DNA from: Candidatus Zixiibacteriota bacterium
GTDB lineage: Bacteria > Zixibacteria > MSB-5A5 > SM1-73
Assembly (NCBI GenBank): GCA_020341875.1
Contig: CP070839.1
Location: 592,604-602,795 of the forward strand
DNA length: 10,192 bases
Direction of reading: 5' to 3'
The notes under the pieces were generated by a model. It worked only from the letters and a program-made list of their open reading frames with translations. It was not told the DNA's origin and searched no databases. Below, piece after piece: positions 1 to 5,741 of this stretch (positions within the stretch are counted from its first letter, which is position 1; each line of letters begins with the position of its first letter). The translations under genes and the position numbers were made by a program.

Positions 1-454
1 CATTTGTGGGACAGGTGACCTGTGCATAGGTTCAGCACGAAGGAAGCACTATTCAGGGCGAACCACGTTGACACTTACCGTCACTCTTCATCGATCTGGC
101 TTCACCGTATGAATGTCTCTGAGGTCGCTTGGCTAGATCCTGAGTTTATCCTACGTGACGCCGCCCACCTTTGTTCATCCAAAGTGAGGACATAATCCGT
201 GGCGTGTATAAGAAAGCGGGGCCGTGAACCTTGCGGTTCAAGGCGGAGAGACTGGGATTCGACGCCAAGGATTTCGCGTAAGTTTTAGGACCACAGCACG
301 TTGCGGTTAATCTCATGCCTTTCCATATGTTAAGTTGGTGAAAGTACAAGCAAGTTCGCGGTTGGAAAATCGTTAGAAATGTAGCGGCTTCGTGGCATAC
401 ATTCGGCATTCAGAAAGATACGAGATAATCAATCAGTGGCGCGACATTGTGGTT
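1..454. other. gene-poor stretch, no supported gene
   Basis: I read all six frames and recognise no protein. The longest open stretch is an 87-codon minus-strand frame (146-409) with unusual composition, no Shine-Dalgarno and no recognisable motif. The plus frames are broken by several stops. Two small inverted repeats stand out. One is a 13-base perfect palindrome at 11-23 (ACAGGT/ACCTGT around one G). The other is a hairpin at 221-243 with an inner GAACC-TTGC-GGTTC stem. The stretch may hold decayed coding sequence, but nothing shows of what. Confidence 0.5.
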
Positions 455-1414
455 TCAAACTCTAAAAGGTGCAACTTGCACGACCGGCGAAAAGTCATTG
501 ATTGTCCGAATGATTCTCACTTTGACTTCTTCAGGGCTGGGATTAAGCTCATCTTCTGTATATGAGCCGTGCTCGACATCAATTCTCTCAAAAATCTGCA
601 GATAGAGGCTATATATCATTTCAATGCTTAACTGATATCTTGGCTTCAGCATTGGCAAAAAGAGGCTGAGTACTTCGAGGGACATGGCTCGATAATAACC
701 AGCGATTTTTTTGTATCTCGATATTAATTCCCGAAACGAAGCTGTAATTGGTGCTCCCTGAGCCATTGCTTTAAGATCTCTCAGGGTAAGGCCATACCTT
801 TCAAGTTGATCATCGGCAAAGTAATTGAGGTTGTTCTTATGATCCTTCTGAAAATCCCGAATAATATGAACAAAATAACAAAACAACGCCAGAGGCCGCG
901 CTGCAATTCGAATATCGAACGGCGGTTCATAATAAACACCATTGGTCTTGCGGATACCGCAGAGATGCATAAATATCGATGCCGGAGCAATCGCAGCCCC
1001 TTCTGAGTACCTCAAGAATGAAATGATGCTAGAATAACCGTTATGTTCCAAATCATAAACCATTGATTTATAAAACCGCTTCCATGGCCAAAAAGGTATT
1101 TTATATTCTTTGAGGACCTCGATTAGTTCGCGATCGAATACTTCATTGGTATCACCACTTTTAATCCCCCGCACCCAATCATCCATTCTATTCTTTAATT
1201 GAGATCTCTCCTCAACTGTTATTGCTAGGGGGCTGGATTTCCGATGATCCACCAGATCATCTATTTGTCGCATTGAGCGATAACAAGTTCTGAAAGCCTC
1301 ATATCTATCTCTATCCCAGAAGCGCGCCGCTATCTCGAGAATTGGTTTTTTTGAAATATCGTCAAGGTCAACAGCGGGCAAGAAATCTAATTCTGTTGGT
1401 TTACCGGAGGACAT
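455..1414 (-). CDS. squalene/phytoene synthase family protein
   Basis: 319 residues, a typical length for this isoprenoid synthase family, which condenses two prenyl diphosphates head to head to squalene, phytoene or relatives. Both Asp-rich metal/diphosphate motifs are present: DDLVD at residues 52-56 and DFQKD at 187-191, the latter within RDFQKDHKNNLNYFA, equivalent to the RDVGED...YLP segment of phytoene synthases. An upstream YSEGAAIAPASIFMHLCG segment (136-153) matches the helix that precedes the second motif in this family. The ATG at 1414 is the only sensible start, because an in-frame TAA lies seven codons upstream. I see no Shine-Dalgarno. No prenyl transferase, desaturase or hopanoid gene lies beside it, so the product (squalene, phytoene, a diapophytoene-like C30 compound or hydroxysqualene) cannot be chosen from context. 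Its DNA looks more AT-rich than the genes on the right of the window. Family assignment is firm; substrate is unknown. Confidence 0.9.
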   Translation of the reverse strand: MSSGKPTELDFLPAVDLDDISKKPILEIAARFWDRDRYEAFRTCYRSMRQIDDLVDHRKSSPLAITVEERSQLKNRMDDWVRGIKSGDTNEVFDRELIEVLKEYKIPFWPWKRFYKSMVYDLEHNGYSSIISFLRYSEGAAIAPASIFMHLCGIRKTNGVYYEPPFDIRIAARPLALFCYFVHIIRDFQKDHKNNLNYFADDQLERYGLTLRDLKAMAQGAPITASFRELISRYKKIAGYYRAMSLEVLSLFLPMLKPRYQLSIEMIYSLYLQIFERIDVEHGSYTEDELNPSPEEVKVRIIRTINDFSPVVQVAPFRV

Positions 1415-1575
1415 GATGCTGAATATACGGATTTAATTACCGGCCATAGAGAGCTCTAAAAAGCTCACTAGGCACGACCTCTCTGCTAATCTACCTGAGC
1501 TATGTTCAAGACTATGTGATCCAACACTGATTGTGCGACAGTCGCGAACGCACACGGCATTCGAAATGGTTATCC

Positions 1576-1977
1576 TCAGCCATACCACGGCCTTTCGTCC
1601 ATCTCTACTTGCAGGCCATCCATTAGCTTGTTGAATCCACTGAACAGATCGACCACCGCCATGAGTTCGACAATACCCTCGTCATCCAGTCCAAGCTTCC
1701 GCACCGCGGAGGTATGAACGGTGAGTCAGTACCGGCAGCCCATGACCGCCGATACAGCCACCGCGATGATCTCTTTGGTGAGCGCATCGAGCTTTCCCGG
1801 AGTTTGCATGACTGCCTTGACTCTATTCCAGTTTGCTTCCAGGAAATCCGGCTTGACCGCCATCGCCTTGTACATATTCGGGACGAAATCGACGTCCAAG
1901 GTGGTGCGGATGTCCTCGTATATCGACTTGGTCTCACCGGTGGCCTCGACCTCATCGATCATTTTGACAGAACTCAC
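1576..1977 (-). CDS. AhpD-like carboxymuconolactone decarboxylase family selenoprotein (CxxU)
   Basis: Read through one in-frame TGA (1726-1728), this frame gives a 133-residue protein of normal length for small CMD/AhpD-like proteins. The TGA is codon 84, in GCRY-U-LTVHTSA. The redox motif is therefore C81-x2-U84-x3-H88, with E69 twelve residues before C81. This is the same spacing as Glu118, Cys130, Cys133 and His137 of mycobacterial AhpD, as I recall it. Sequence after the TGA stays family-like (AVRKLGLDDEGIVELMAVVD) and ends at TGA 1576-1578, backed by an in-frame TAA two codons on. The start is GTG at 1977, with AAAGGAG six bases upstream; the in-frame ATG at 1962 would lie too far from it. 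Members are thiol-dependent peroxidase/disulfide enzymes of the cytoplasm. CxxU AhpD-like selenoproteins are a known class. The alternatives, a TGC-to-TGA mutation or a sequencing error, are less likely because TGA falls exactly on the catalytic Cys and a SECIS-like hairpin follows. Confidence 0.85.
1698..1710 (-). promoter_or_regulatory. candidate bacterial SECIS hairpin
   Basis: In the mRNA, nucleotides 16-28 after the UGA form a hairpin: U-CCGC, loop GGU, GCGG-A, giving five base pairs. Bacterial SECIS elements lie just downstream of the Sec codon, with a small apical loop carrying G in its first two positions, typically about 16-37 nucleotides after UGA. Here the first loop G is nucleotide 21, close to the loop GGU of the E. 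coli fdhF element. It would be bound by SelB carrying Sec-tRNA. The lower stem is poor (a C/A mismatch below the U-A pair), and an alternative pairing CACCG/CGGUG (nucleotides 3-7 with 20-24) exists, so the fold is a candidate, not proven. Confidence 0.55.
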
Positions 1978-1983
1978 TCTTTT

Positions 1984-1990
1984 CTCCTTT
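1984..1990 (-). promoter_or_regulatory. Shine-Dalgarno fixing the GTG start of the selenoprotein
   Basis: AAAGGAG on the minus strand, six bases before GTG 1977. It decides for the GTG over the ATG at 1962. Confidence 0.7.
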
Positions 1991-2201
1991 AGTGGTTAGC
2001 GATGCGCCCTTCGTTGCTTCCGCTCTATTCACTATGGTACTGATGTCTGTTCGTTCGCAACCTCTTCGCTGAGATATTTTGAGGGTTCGCTTCGAGGTCC
2101 TTGATTTCGCATCCAGTCTCCTCATCATCGTCTCGCGTTTGGTAACGGAGAGAGTGCTTCAGACATAAGATTTACCAGCCGATCTCCCGCACTTCCGTCA
2201 A

Positions 2202-2723
2202 TCAAGAATGGACTTGCTTTGACTGCCCTTTCTGGAGAAGTAACGGAGTTATACTCTCCAGCTCCAATGATAAGTTGCAGGGCAGGTGAAATCTCGGTTT
2301 TATGCTCATAACGCCTTCACTCTCCAATCCCTGAACAACCTTGCAAGAAGACAATTCAACTGAATCACGGACAGTTCGCACGGCGGTCTCGCAGCCCAAA
2401 ACTATAAGTGCTTCATATTCTCTTGCACGGTCCAGAAGCTTCTTCCGCCGTCTTGATGTCCACATACATAGAACAAATTGGTGTATTAACCTGCTCCGAA
2501 AAATACTCGTCCTGGTCCCTCTTTCTTCCAAGCTTGTCTTCAATGATTCTATATATCGTTCATAAGAGTCAGTCTTCAGGAACTTGCGTAGAAACTCAAG
2601 ATAAGGCTTATTGTTTTTCACAGCTGAACTGGCTGCGGGACAAAATCGGCACGGGACAATCAACACAGATTTGAACCGTGCATATTCCGAGATGTCGTCG
2701 TTAACTTTGAAACTGAACGGCAT
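2202..2723 (-). CDS. unrecognised cysteine-containing protein
   Basis: 173 residues, not assigned to any family I know. The start is well supported: AGGAGG lies six bases before ATG 2723. No signal peptide or membrane segment is evident. The protein looks like a compact alpha/beta fold: a hydrophobic strand followed by a CxxCP motif (SVLIVPCRFCPA, C25 and C28), a basic helical stretch with SRRRKK (90-95), a second strand and loop (EALIVLGCETAV, C111), then C127 and C149. Six cysteines in 173 residues suggests metal binding or thiol chemistry, and the CxxC just after a first strand resembles redox or Fe-S proteins, but there is no specific match. The gene ends at TGA 2202, 224 bases before the start of the AhpD-like selenoprotein on the same strand, so a shared redox role is possible but unproven. 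The last dozen residues look like an unstructured tail. Confidence 0.7.
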   Translation of the reverse strand: MPFSFKVNDDISEYARFKSVLIVPCRFCPAASSAVKNNKPYLEFLRKFLKTDSYERYIESLKTSLEERGTRTSIFRSRLIHQFVLCMWTSRRRKKLLDRAREYEALIVLGCETAVRTVRDSVELSSCKVVQGLESEGVMSIKPRFHLPCNLSLELESITPLLLQKGQSKQVHS

Positions 2724-2726
2724 TTG

Positions 2727-2885
2727 TCACCTCCTATTTGCAAACTGAAATATCTTCTCTAAAAATCTTTTTGTGCAGAACGTTGGACAGTTTATTGGCA
2801 GGACAATTGAACTGCATAGCACATTTGGGGGCTTGATTTCACGGTGGACGATTCCCGCCTCAAGCGACTCACGCAGGCCATCGCA
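2727..2885 (-). pseudogene. Ser/Thr protein kinase catalytic-loop remnant
   Basis: One minus-strand frame reads CDGLRESLEAGIVHREIKPPN from 2885 to about 2823, then VLC. This matches the catalytic-loop region of Hanks-type Ser/Thr kinases (GLxxAHxxGIVHRDIKPxNVL). The catalytic Asp of HRD is Glu here. After about residue 24 the similarity ends, with no DFG or later kinase motifs, and the frame closes at TGA 2727-2729, inside the Shine-Dalgarno of the following gene. Upstream the frame stays open for a short distance without kinase features. I read it as a fragment of a dead kinase gene. The motif match is clear, but only about 24 residues long. Confidence 0.45.
2730..2735 (-). promoter_or_regulatory. 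strong Shine-Dalgarno AGGAGG
   Basis: A perfect AGGAGG (extended AGGAGGTG at 2728-2735), six bases before ATG 2723 of the cysteine-containing protein. It is the main evidence that this unrecognised frame is translated. Confidence 0.8.
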
Positions 2886-2957
2886 AGAGATGGAATCCCA
2901 TGAGAACAGTAGCGCTCCGAAGTAATATTGCTTTACTATGAAAGGAGTTACGAGTTA

Positions 2958-2985
2958 AGGGGTTCGAACCACTCCCTCTCCGCCA
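2958..2985 (+). pseudogene. tRNA-Ser-like 3' end fragment
   Basis: The plus strand reads GGGG-TTCGAAC-CACTC, then CCTCTCC, G and CCA: the T-loop, T-stem 3' arm, acceptor 3' strand, discriminator and CCA of a serine tRNA. The acceptor arm would pair with GGAGAGG, the 5' acceptor of the intact tRNA-Ser on the other strand. No matching 5' half lies upstream on the plus strand, and the T-stem has mismatches, so this is not a working gene. It may be a relic of a second tRNA-Ser or of an integration site in a tRNA 3' end. I looked for a tRNA-Sec here because of the selenoprotein and found none. Confidence 0.45.
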
Positions 2986-3031
2986 ACGTACGGGATGCTC
3001 GTATGCAATTGTAGTACAATGAGTTATAAAA

Positions 3032-3122
3032 CGGAGAGGCCGGGATTCGAACCCGGGGTAGAGTTATTAGCCCTACAACTGCTTAGCAGGCAGCTGCCTT
3101 CAGCCAACTCGGCCACCTCTCC
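3032..3122 (-). tRNA. tRNA-Ser (GCU)
   Basis: A complete 91-base class II tRNA. Acceptor GGAGAGG (3122-3116) pairs with CCTCTCC (3039-3033), with discriminator G at 3032. The anticodon stem is GCTGC/GCAGT around the loop CTGCTAA, with anticodon GCT at 3087-3085. A long variable arm typical of serine tRNAs follows, then a T-arm CCGGG-TTCGAAT-CCCGG. It reads AGC and AGU codons. CCA is not encoded (TTT follows the discriminator), so it must be added enzymatically. Confidence 0.97.
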
Positions 3123-3190
3123 GGAAAATCGTCGACAGTTCACAGTCGACCGTCCACGGCAAAACCAAAAAAACGATCAACAACACAAAC

Positions 3191-3248
3191 TCTACAACTG
3201 CTTATCCCGCCAAAGGCGGGACTTCAGTCCATTTGCACCACCTCTCCG
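3191..3248 (-). pseudogene. broken partial copy of tRNA-Ser with palindrome insert
   Basis: The minus strand repeats the 5' flank and 5' half of the neighbouring tRNA-Ser: TTTTCCGGAGAGGTGG, then a degraded D-arm ending in CTGAAG, and further on TAAGCAGTTGTAG, which matches the anticodon 3' side and start of the variable arm. Between these blocks, the 5' anticodon stem and anticodon are replaced by a 17-base palindrome. No T-arm or 3' acceptor follows. It lies about 70 bases upstream of the intact gene in the same orientation, so a local duplication followed by decay is likely. Confidence 0.6.
3205..3221. repeat. short palindrome inside the tRNA-Ser relic
   Basis: TCCCGCC-AAA-GGCGGGA, a perfect 7-bp inverted repeat with a 3-base loop. 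It replaces the anticodon stem region of the broken tRNA copy. A loosely similar CCCCGCC/CGGGAG motif sits at about 4208-4223. It may be a dispersed REP-like hairpin; only a genome-wide count could tell. Confidence 0.5.
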
Positions 3249-3316
3249 GAAAACCCAGCCTATGGTGAATGGTGAATAGTCAATAGACCAAGAAGTCAGG
3301 TTCGTGCTGGAAGGTC

Positions 3317-4099
3317 TCACGTCCTGCGGGTGCGTCCTTTCTTCGCCTCAACCTTGATGCTTATTATCCTCCCCTTGATCTTATCGCTCATCCCCTCCTC
3401 TAAGAACACCTTCTCATCCAATACTCTGATTCGGCTGAAGCCCGCCTTCTTAATGGCGCTCAGATACTCTTTTCTGACCAGCGCTCCCCCGATGCACTCG
3501 GCCCAAGCCGAAAACGATTTCCTTATATCGTCCGGCAACTCCTTATCGGTGACGATATCGGAGACCACCATCCTCCCTCCCGGCCTCAAGGCCCGGTAAC
3601 CTTCCGCGAAAACCCTTTCCTTGTCCGGGGAGAGATTTATCACACAGTTGCTTATGATTACGTCCACCGATTCATCTTCGATGGGCAGATTTTCGATCTC
3701 GCCCACTCGAAACTCCACGTTTTTGTATCCGGCTTTTCGGGCGCTGACTTTGGCTCTTCTTATCATCTCCGGCGTCATATCCACCCCGATAACCCATCCG
3801 GTTTCTCCCACCTTGTTGGCTGCCAGAAAGACATCCACTCCCCCACCCGAGCCCAGGTCCAAAACCGTCTCTCCCGCTTTCAGAGAGGCTAAGCCGGCGG
3901 GATTACCGCATCCCAGACCCATCAGGGCGGATTCAGGAATCTCTTTTAATTCCTCTGTAGAATAACCGATGGCTTCTGCCTGTCCCATCGCGGTAACTCC
4001 GTTACAGCTGCAACTGGTCTCGCGCTTCTTGGCGATGTTGCCATACCTGTTCTTGACGAAGTTTTTGATTCTCTTCTCTTTGGCCTTCTGGATCGTCAT
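3317..4099 (-). CDS. arsM: arsenite S-adenosylmethyltransferase (ArsM type)
   Basis: About 260 residues. It methylates As(III) with S-adenosylmethionine in the cytoplasm, a detoxification route. Numbering from the ATG: an N-terminal RYGNIAKK segment (18-25), then LGCGNPAGLASLK (62-74), SAM motif I VLDLGSGGGVD (79-89), GVDMTPEMI (105-113) and ENLPIEDESVDVIISNCVIN (136-155). Three cysteines, C64, C152 and C202 (in AECIGGAL), match the arsenite-binding trio of characterised ArsM enzymes (Cys72, 174, 224 in the algal enzyme); the 50-residue spacing of the last two is identical. A further C30/C32 pair lies near the N-terminus. I chose ATG 4099, because an alternative GTG at 4108 adds only three residues and neither has a strong Shine-Dalgarno. 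No arsR, arsB or arsC is in the window. A tRNA locus lies downstream, and its promoter is described separately. Confidence 0.92.
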   Translation of the reverse strand: MTIQKAKEKRIKNFVKNRYGNIAKKRETSCSCNGVTAMGQAEAIGYSTEELKEIPESALMGLGCGNPAGLASLKAGETVLDLGSGGGVDVFLAANKVGETGWVIGVDMTPEMIRRAKVSARKAGYKNVEFRVGEIENLPIEDESVDVIISNCVINLSPDKERVFAEGYRALRPGGRMVVSDIVTDKELPDDIRKSFSAWAECIGGALVRKEYLSAIKKAGFSRIRVLDEKVFLEEGMSDKIKGRIISIKVEAKKGRTRRT

Positions 4100-4154
4100 T
4101 TTTATCACTCATTCATTCTTGTCATTGCTGTCATCCTGGTATCTCAAGCTCTAT

Positions 4155-4170
4155 TTTTAGTATACTAAAA
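4155..4170. promoter_or_regulatory. palindromic operator candidate over the arsM -10 box
   Basis: TTTTAGTATACTAAAA is a perfect 16-base palindrome. The -10 hexamer TATACT of the arsM-side promoter lies inside it, the usual place for a repressor site. It does not obviously match known ArsR operators. It could also be a chance AT-rich palindrome. Confidence 0.4.
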
Positions 4171-4186
4171 CTTTCTCTTAACGCAA
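4159..4186 (-). promoter_or_regulatory. sigma-70-like promoter for arsM
   Basis: On the minus strand TTGCGT (4186-4181) is followed, after 16 bases, by TATACT (4164-4159), matching the -35 and -10 consensus at four and five of six positions. The -10 box ends 59 bases before ATG 4099, leaving a 5' leader of about 50 bases. Confidence 0.5.
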
Positions 4187-4413
4187 GGCTTTTTTGCCGT
4201 TCACCTGCCCCGCCACGACGGGAGATACCCCCAGATGCGTTGTAGTAACGGGCTCGAAAGAGGAAACTTTCCTTGGTATACGAACGTAAAGATGTTTGTG
4301 ATAGTGGATTCTAAGAATTCCAGCGTGAGAGGGAGAAAAGGTGTGTTGGAGTCTAGAAAAACGGTACAGTTGTCAAGTTGTTTCCTGTCAGTAAATCCTC
4401 AAAAGCCCCAAGC
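4187..4413. other. intergenic region between divergent genes
   Basis: No gene seen. It holds GC-rich sequence around 4208-4223 resembling the palindrome in the tRNA relic, and a 13-base palindrome at 4261-4273 (AGGAAA-C-TTTCCT). The promoter of the plus-strand gene must lie here; TTGTCA at 4370-4375 is a possible -35 but its -10 partner is poor, so I do not call it. Confidence 0.4.
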
Positions 4414-4420
4414 AGGAGGA
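4414..4420 (+). promoter_or_regulatory. Shine-Dalgarno choosing the ATG at 4426
   Basis: AGGAGGA, five bases before ATG 4426. It excludes the longer in-frame start at 4378, which would place 16 polar residues before the signal peptide. Confidence 0.8.
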
Positions 4421-4425
4421 ACGAA

Positions 4426-5655
4426 ATGAGAAGGGTGATCTTATCGGTAACCGGTGCCGGACTATTGGTGCTTTTTCTTCTTGCTCCCCTTTTGCTTGCT
4501 CAACCCGGAAGGATTTGTGGGACCGTCTACACCAGGGATGGTGAAACGTTTCAGGGTCCCATCCGCTGGGACAAAAACGAAGCGTTCTGGGACAACATCC
4601 TGGACGGCACCAAAAAGCGGGAGGGGAAGCACGAGGAGGGACGCCGCGAGAAACGCATCAGCATCTTCGGCCTGGACATAACCTGGGATGAGAAGGGTTA
4701 CGAGAGCAGCAATGCTACCTCGGGCATCCGGTTCGGCTACCTTAAAACCCTGGAGCGGCGGACCAGAAGCAGAGCCAAGCTCGAACTGAAGAATGGTGAG
4801 AGCATAATGTTCTATGGCTCCAGCAGCGACGTCGGTTCCGGAGTCAGGGAGATTATCATCGATGACCCCAGGGAGGGCGAGGTGGAACTGGACTGGGACG
4901 ATCTGGATATGATCGAGTTTACCGAGTGCGATCCCGACCTGATCACCAGGCCCGAAACCCGGCTTTATGGGGAAGTGGAGACACGCCGCGGCGACAAATT
5001 CACCGGCTTCGTCACCTGGGACGTGGATGAGCTCTTCTACTCCGACATACTGGATGGGGAAGAGAAGCACCGCAAGCGAAAGATCCCCTTCGGAAAGATC
5101 AAGAGCATCGAGCGAAGATCGTCCAGCTCCACGTGGGTCTATTTGAGAAATGGTGACAAGCTGAGATTGTCTGGCACCAATGACGTAAACAGTGGTAATC
5201 GAGGCATCGTGGTTGCCGATCCCGAGTTCGGACGCGTTACCATAGGGTGGGACGATTTTGACCGGCTGGAGCTTTTAGACGGAGGGGAGAAATACCTGGC
5301 GACCTACGATGAGTTTGAAGACCCGCGACCGTTGTACGGCGTGGCCTACGATGAAGATGGAGACAGCTACGAGGGATTCATCCGGTGGGATGACGACGAA
5401 ACCTACTCGTGGGAATTGCTGGACGGTGAATGCTGCGGGGTGGAGATCGACGTGGAGTTCGCACAGATTGCTGAGATCGAGAAGGTCTCTTCCCGTTCCT
5501 GCCGCGTGACCACAAAAAGCGGGAACCGCTTCAAGCTCTCCGGCTCCAACGATGTCAATGACGAAAACAAAGGAATTTACGTCACCACCGAGGACGGTGA
5601 CGAGGTCGAGTTGGACTGGTACGATTTCGACAAGGTGGTCTTCAAGCGGAGATAG
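4426..5655 (+). CDS. secreted protein with three tandem copies of an unrecognised domain
   Basis: 409 residues with an N-terminal signal peptide (1-25: RR, then a Leu-rich core ending LLLA, cleavage before QPG), so it is exported. The mature part is three homologous units of roughly 105-145 residues starting near residues 30, 180 and 303. Each opens with G-x-V/A-x-T/D-x-x-G-x-x-F/Y-x-G-x-I/V-x-W-D-x-[DN]-E and LDG. Each continues with a strand carrying I-x-x-[IL]-E-[RK] and a [KR]-[NS]-G-x-x-[FILM]-x-x-x-G-[ST] segment. Each ends with N/SDV-N/G followed by a strand and V-x-[IL]-x-W-x-D-[FL]-D. In repeats 2 and 3 the LSGTNDVNSGNRGI and LSGSNDVNDENKGI segments are nearly identical. Repeat 1 is longer by an insertion (about 75-100) and is the most diverged. 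The pattern suggests small beta-barrel or beta-sandwich modules, acidic (many Asp/Glu) and possibly cation-binding. Function is unknown. It stands alone between divergent arsM and a convergent secreted-protein gene. Confidence 0.9.
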   Translation: MRRVILSVTGAGLLVLFLLAPLLLAQPGRICGTVYTRDGETFQGPIRWDKNEAFWDNILDGTKKREGKHEEGRREKRISIFGLDITWDEKGYESSNATSGIRFGYLKTLERRTRSRAKLELKNGESIMFYGSSSDVGSGVREIIIDDPREGEVELDWDDLDMIEFTECDPDLITRPETRLYGEVETRRGDKFTGFVTWDVDELFYSDILDGEEKHRKRKIPFGKIKSIERRSSSSTWVYLRNGDKLRLSGTNDVNSGNRGIVVADPEFGRVTIGWDDFDRLELLDGGEKYLATYDEFEDPRPLYGVAYDEDGDSYEGFIRWDDDETYSWELLDGECCGVEIDVEFAQIAEIEKVSSRSCRVTTKSGNRFKLSGSNDVNDENKGIYVTTEDGDEVELDWYDFDKVVFKRR

Positions 5656-5687
5656 AAAAGATCGCCTGATTCATTCTATCAGTATCT

Positions 5688-5714
5688 AAGGGCGGACACC
5701 TGTGTTCGCCCTTT
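5688..5714. terminator. bidirectional hairpin terminator
   Basis: An 11-bp stem, AAGGGCGGACA paired with TGTTCGCCCTT around the loop CCTG, lies between two convergent genes (stops at 5655 plus and 5742 minus). The ends provide short T runs on both strands, so it can serve both transcripts. The T-tracts are short. Confidence 0.7.
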
Positions 5715-5741
5715 GCTGGTGGACAGATCGACAAATCTCCT

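Noticed and set aside
146..409. 87-codon minus-strand frame
   Set aside because: No Shine-Dalgarno, no recognisable motif, and composition unlike a normal protein.
1532..1554. Hairpin TGTGCG/CGCACA after the selenoprotein gene as a terminator
   Set aside because: The stem is only six pairs with an 11-base loop and no T run follows on the minus strand.
1576..1578. Terminal TGA of the selenoprotein as another Sec codon
   Set aside because: An in-frame TAA follows after one codon, so it acts as a normal stop with a backup.
1623..1955. 110-codon minus-strand frame overlapping the CMD gene
   Set aside because: It is out of frame with the family-like sequence, extremely rich in Arg and Ser, and has no start signal: a shadow of the selenoprotein gene.
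1726..1977. 83-residue CMD protein ending at the TGA
   Set aside because: It would lose the second catalytic residue and the conserved C-terminal half, both of which continue in the same frame after the TGA.
2172..2204. Possible second Sec codon at the TGA ending the cysteine-containing protein
   Set aside because: Read-through adds only nine residues before TAA, with no cysteine partner or hairpin; an ordinary stop is simpler.
2890..2985. tRNA-Sec gene on the plus strand
   Set aside because: The 3' end looks like a tRNA, but there is no matching 5' acceptor, no UCA anticodon loop in a stem and the T-stem has mismatches.
4462..5070. 202-codon minus-strand frame opposite the triple-repeat gene
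   Set aside because: It is antisense to a gene with a clear ribosome-binding site, signal peptide and internal repeats, and shows no motif of its own.
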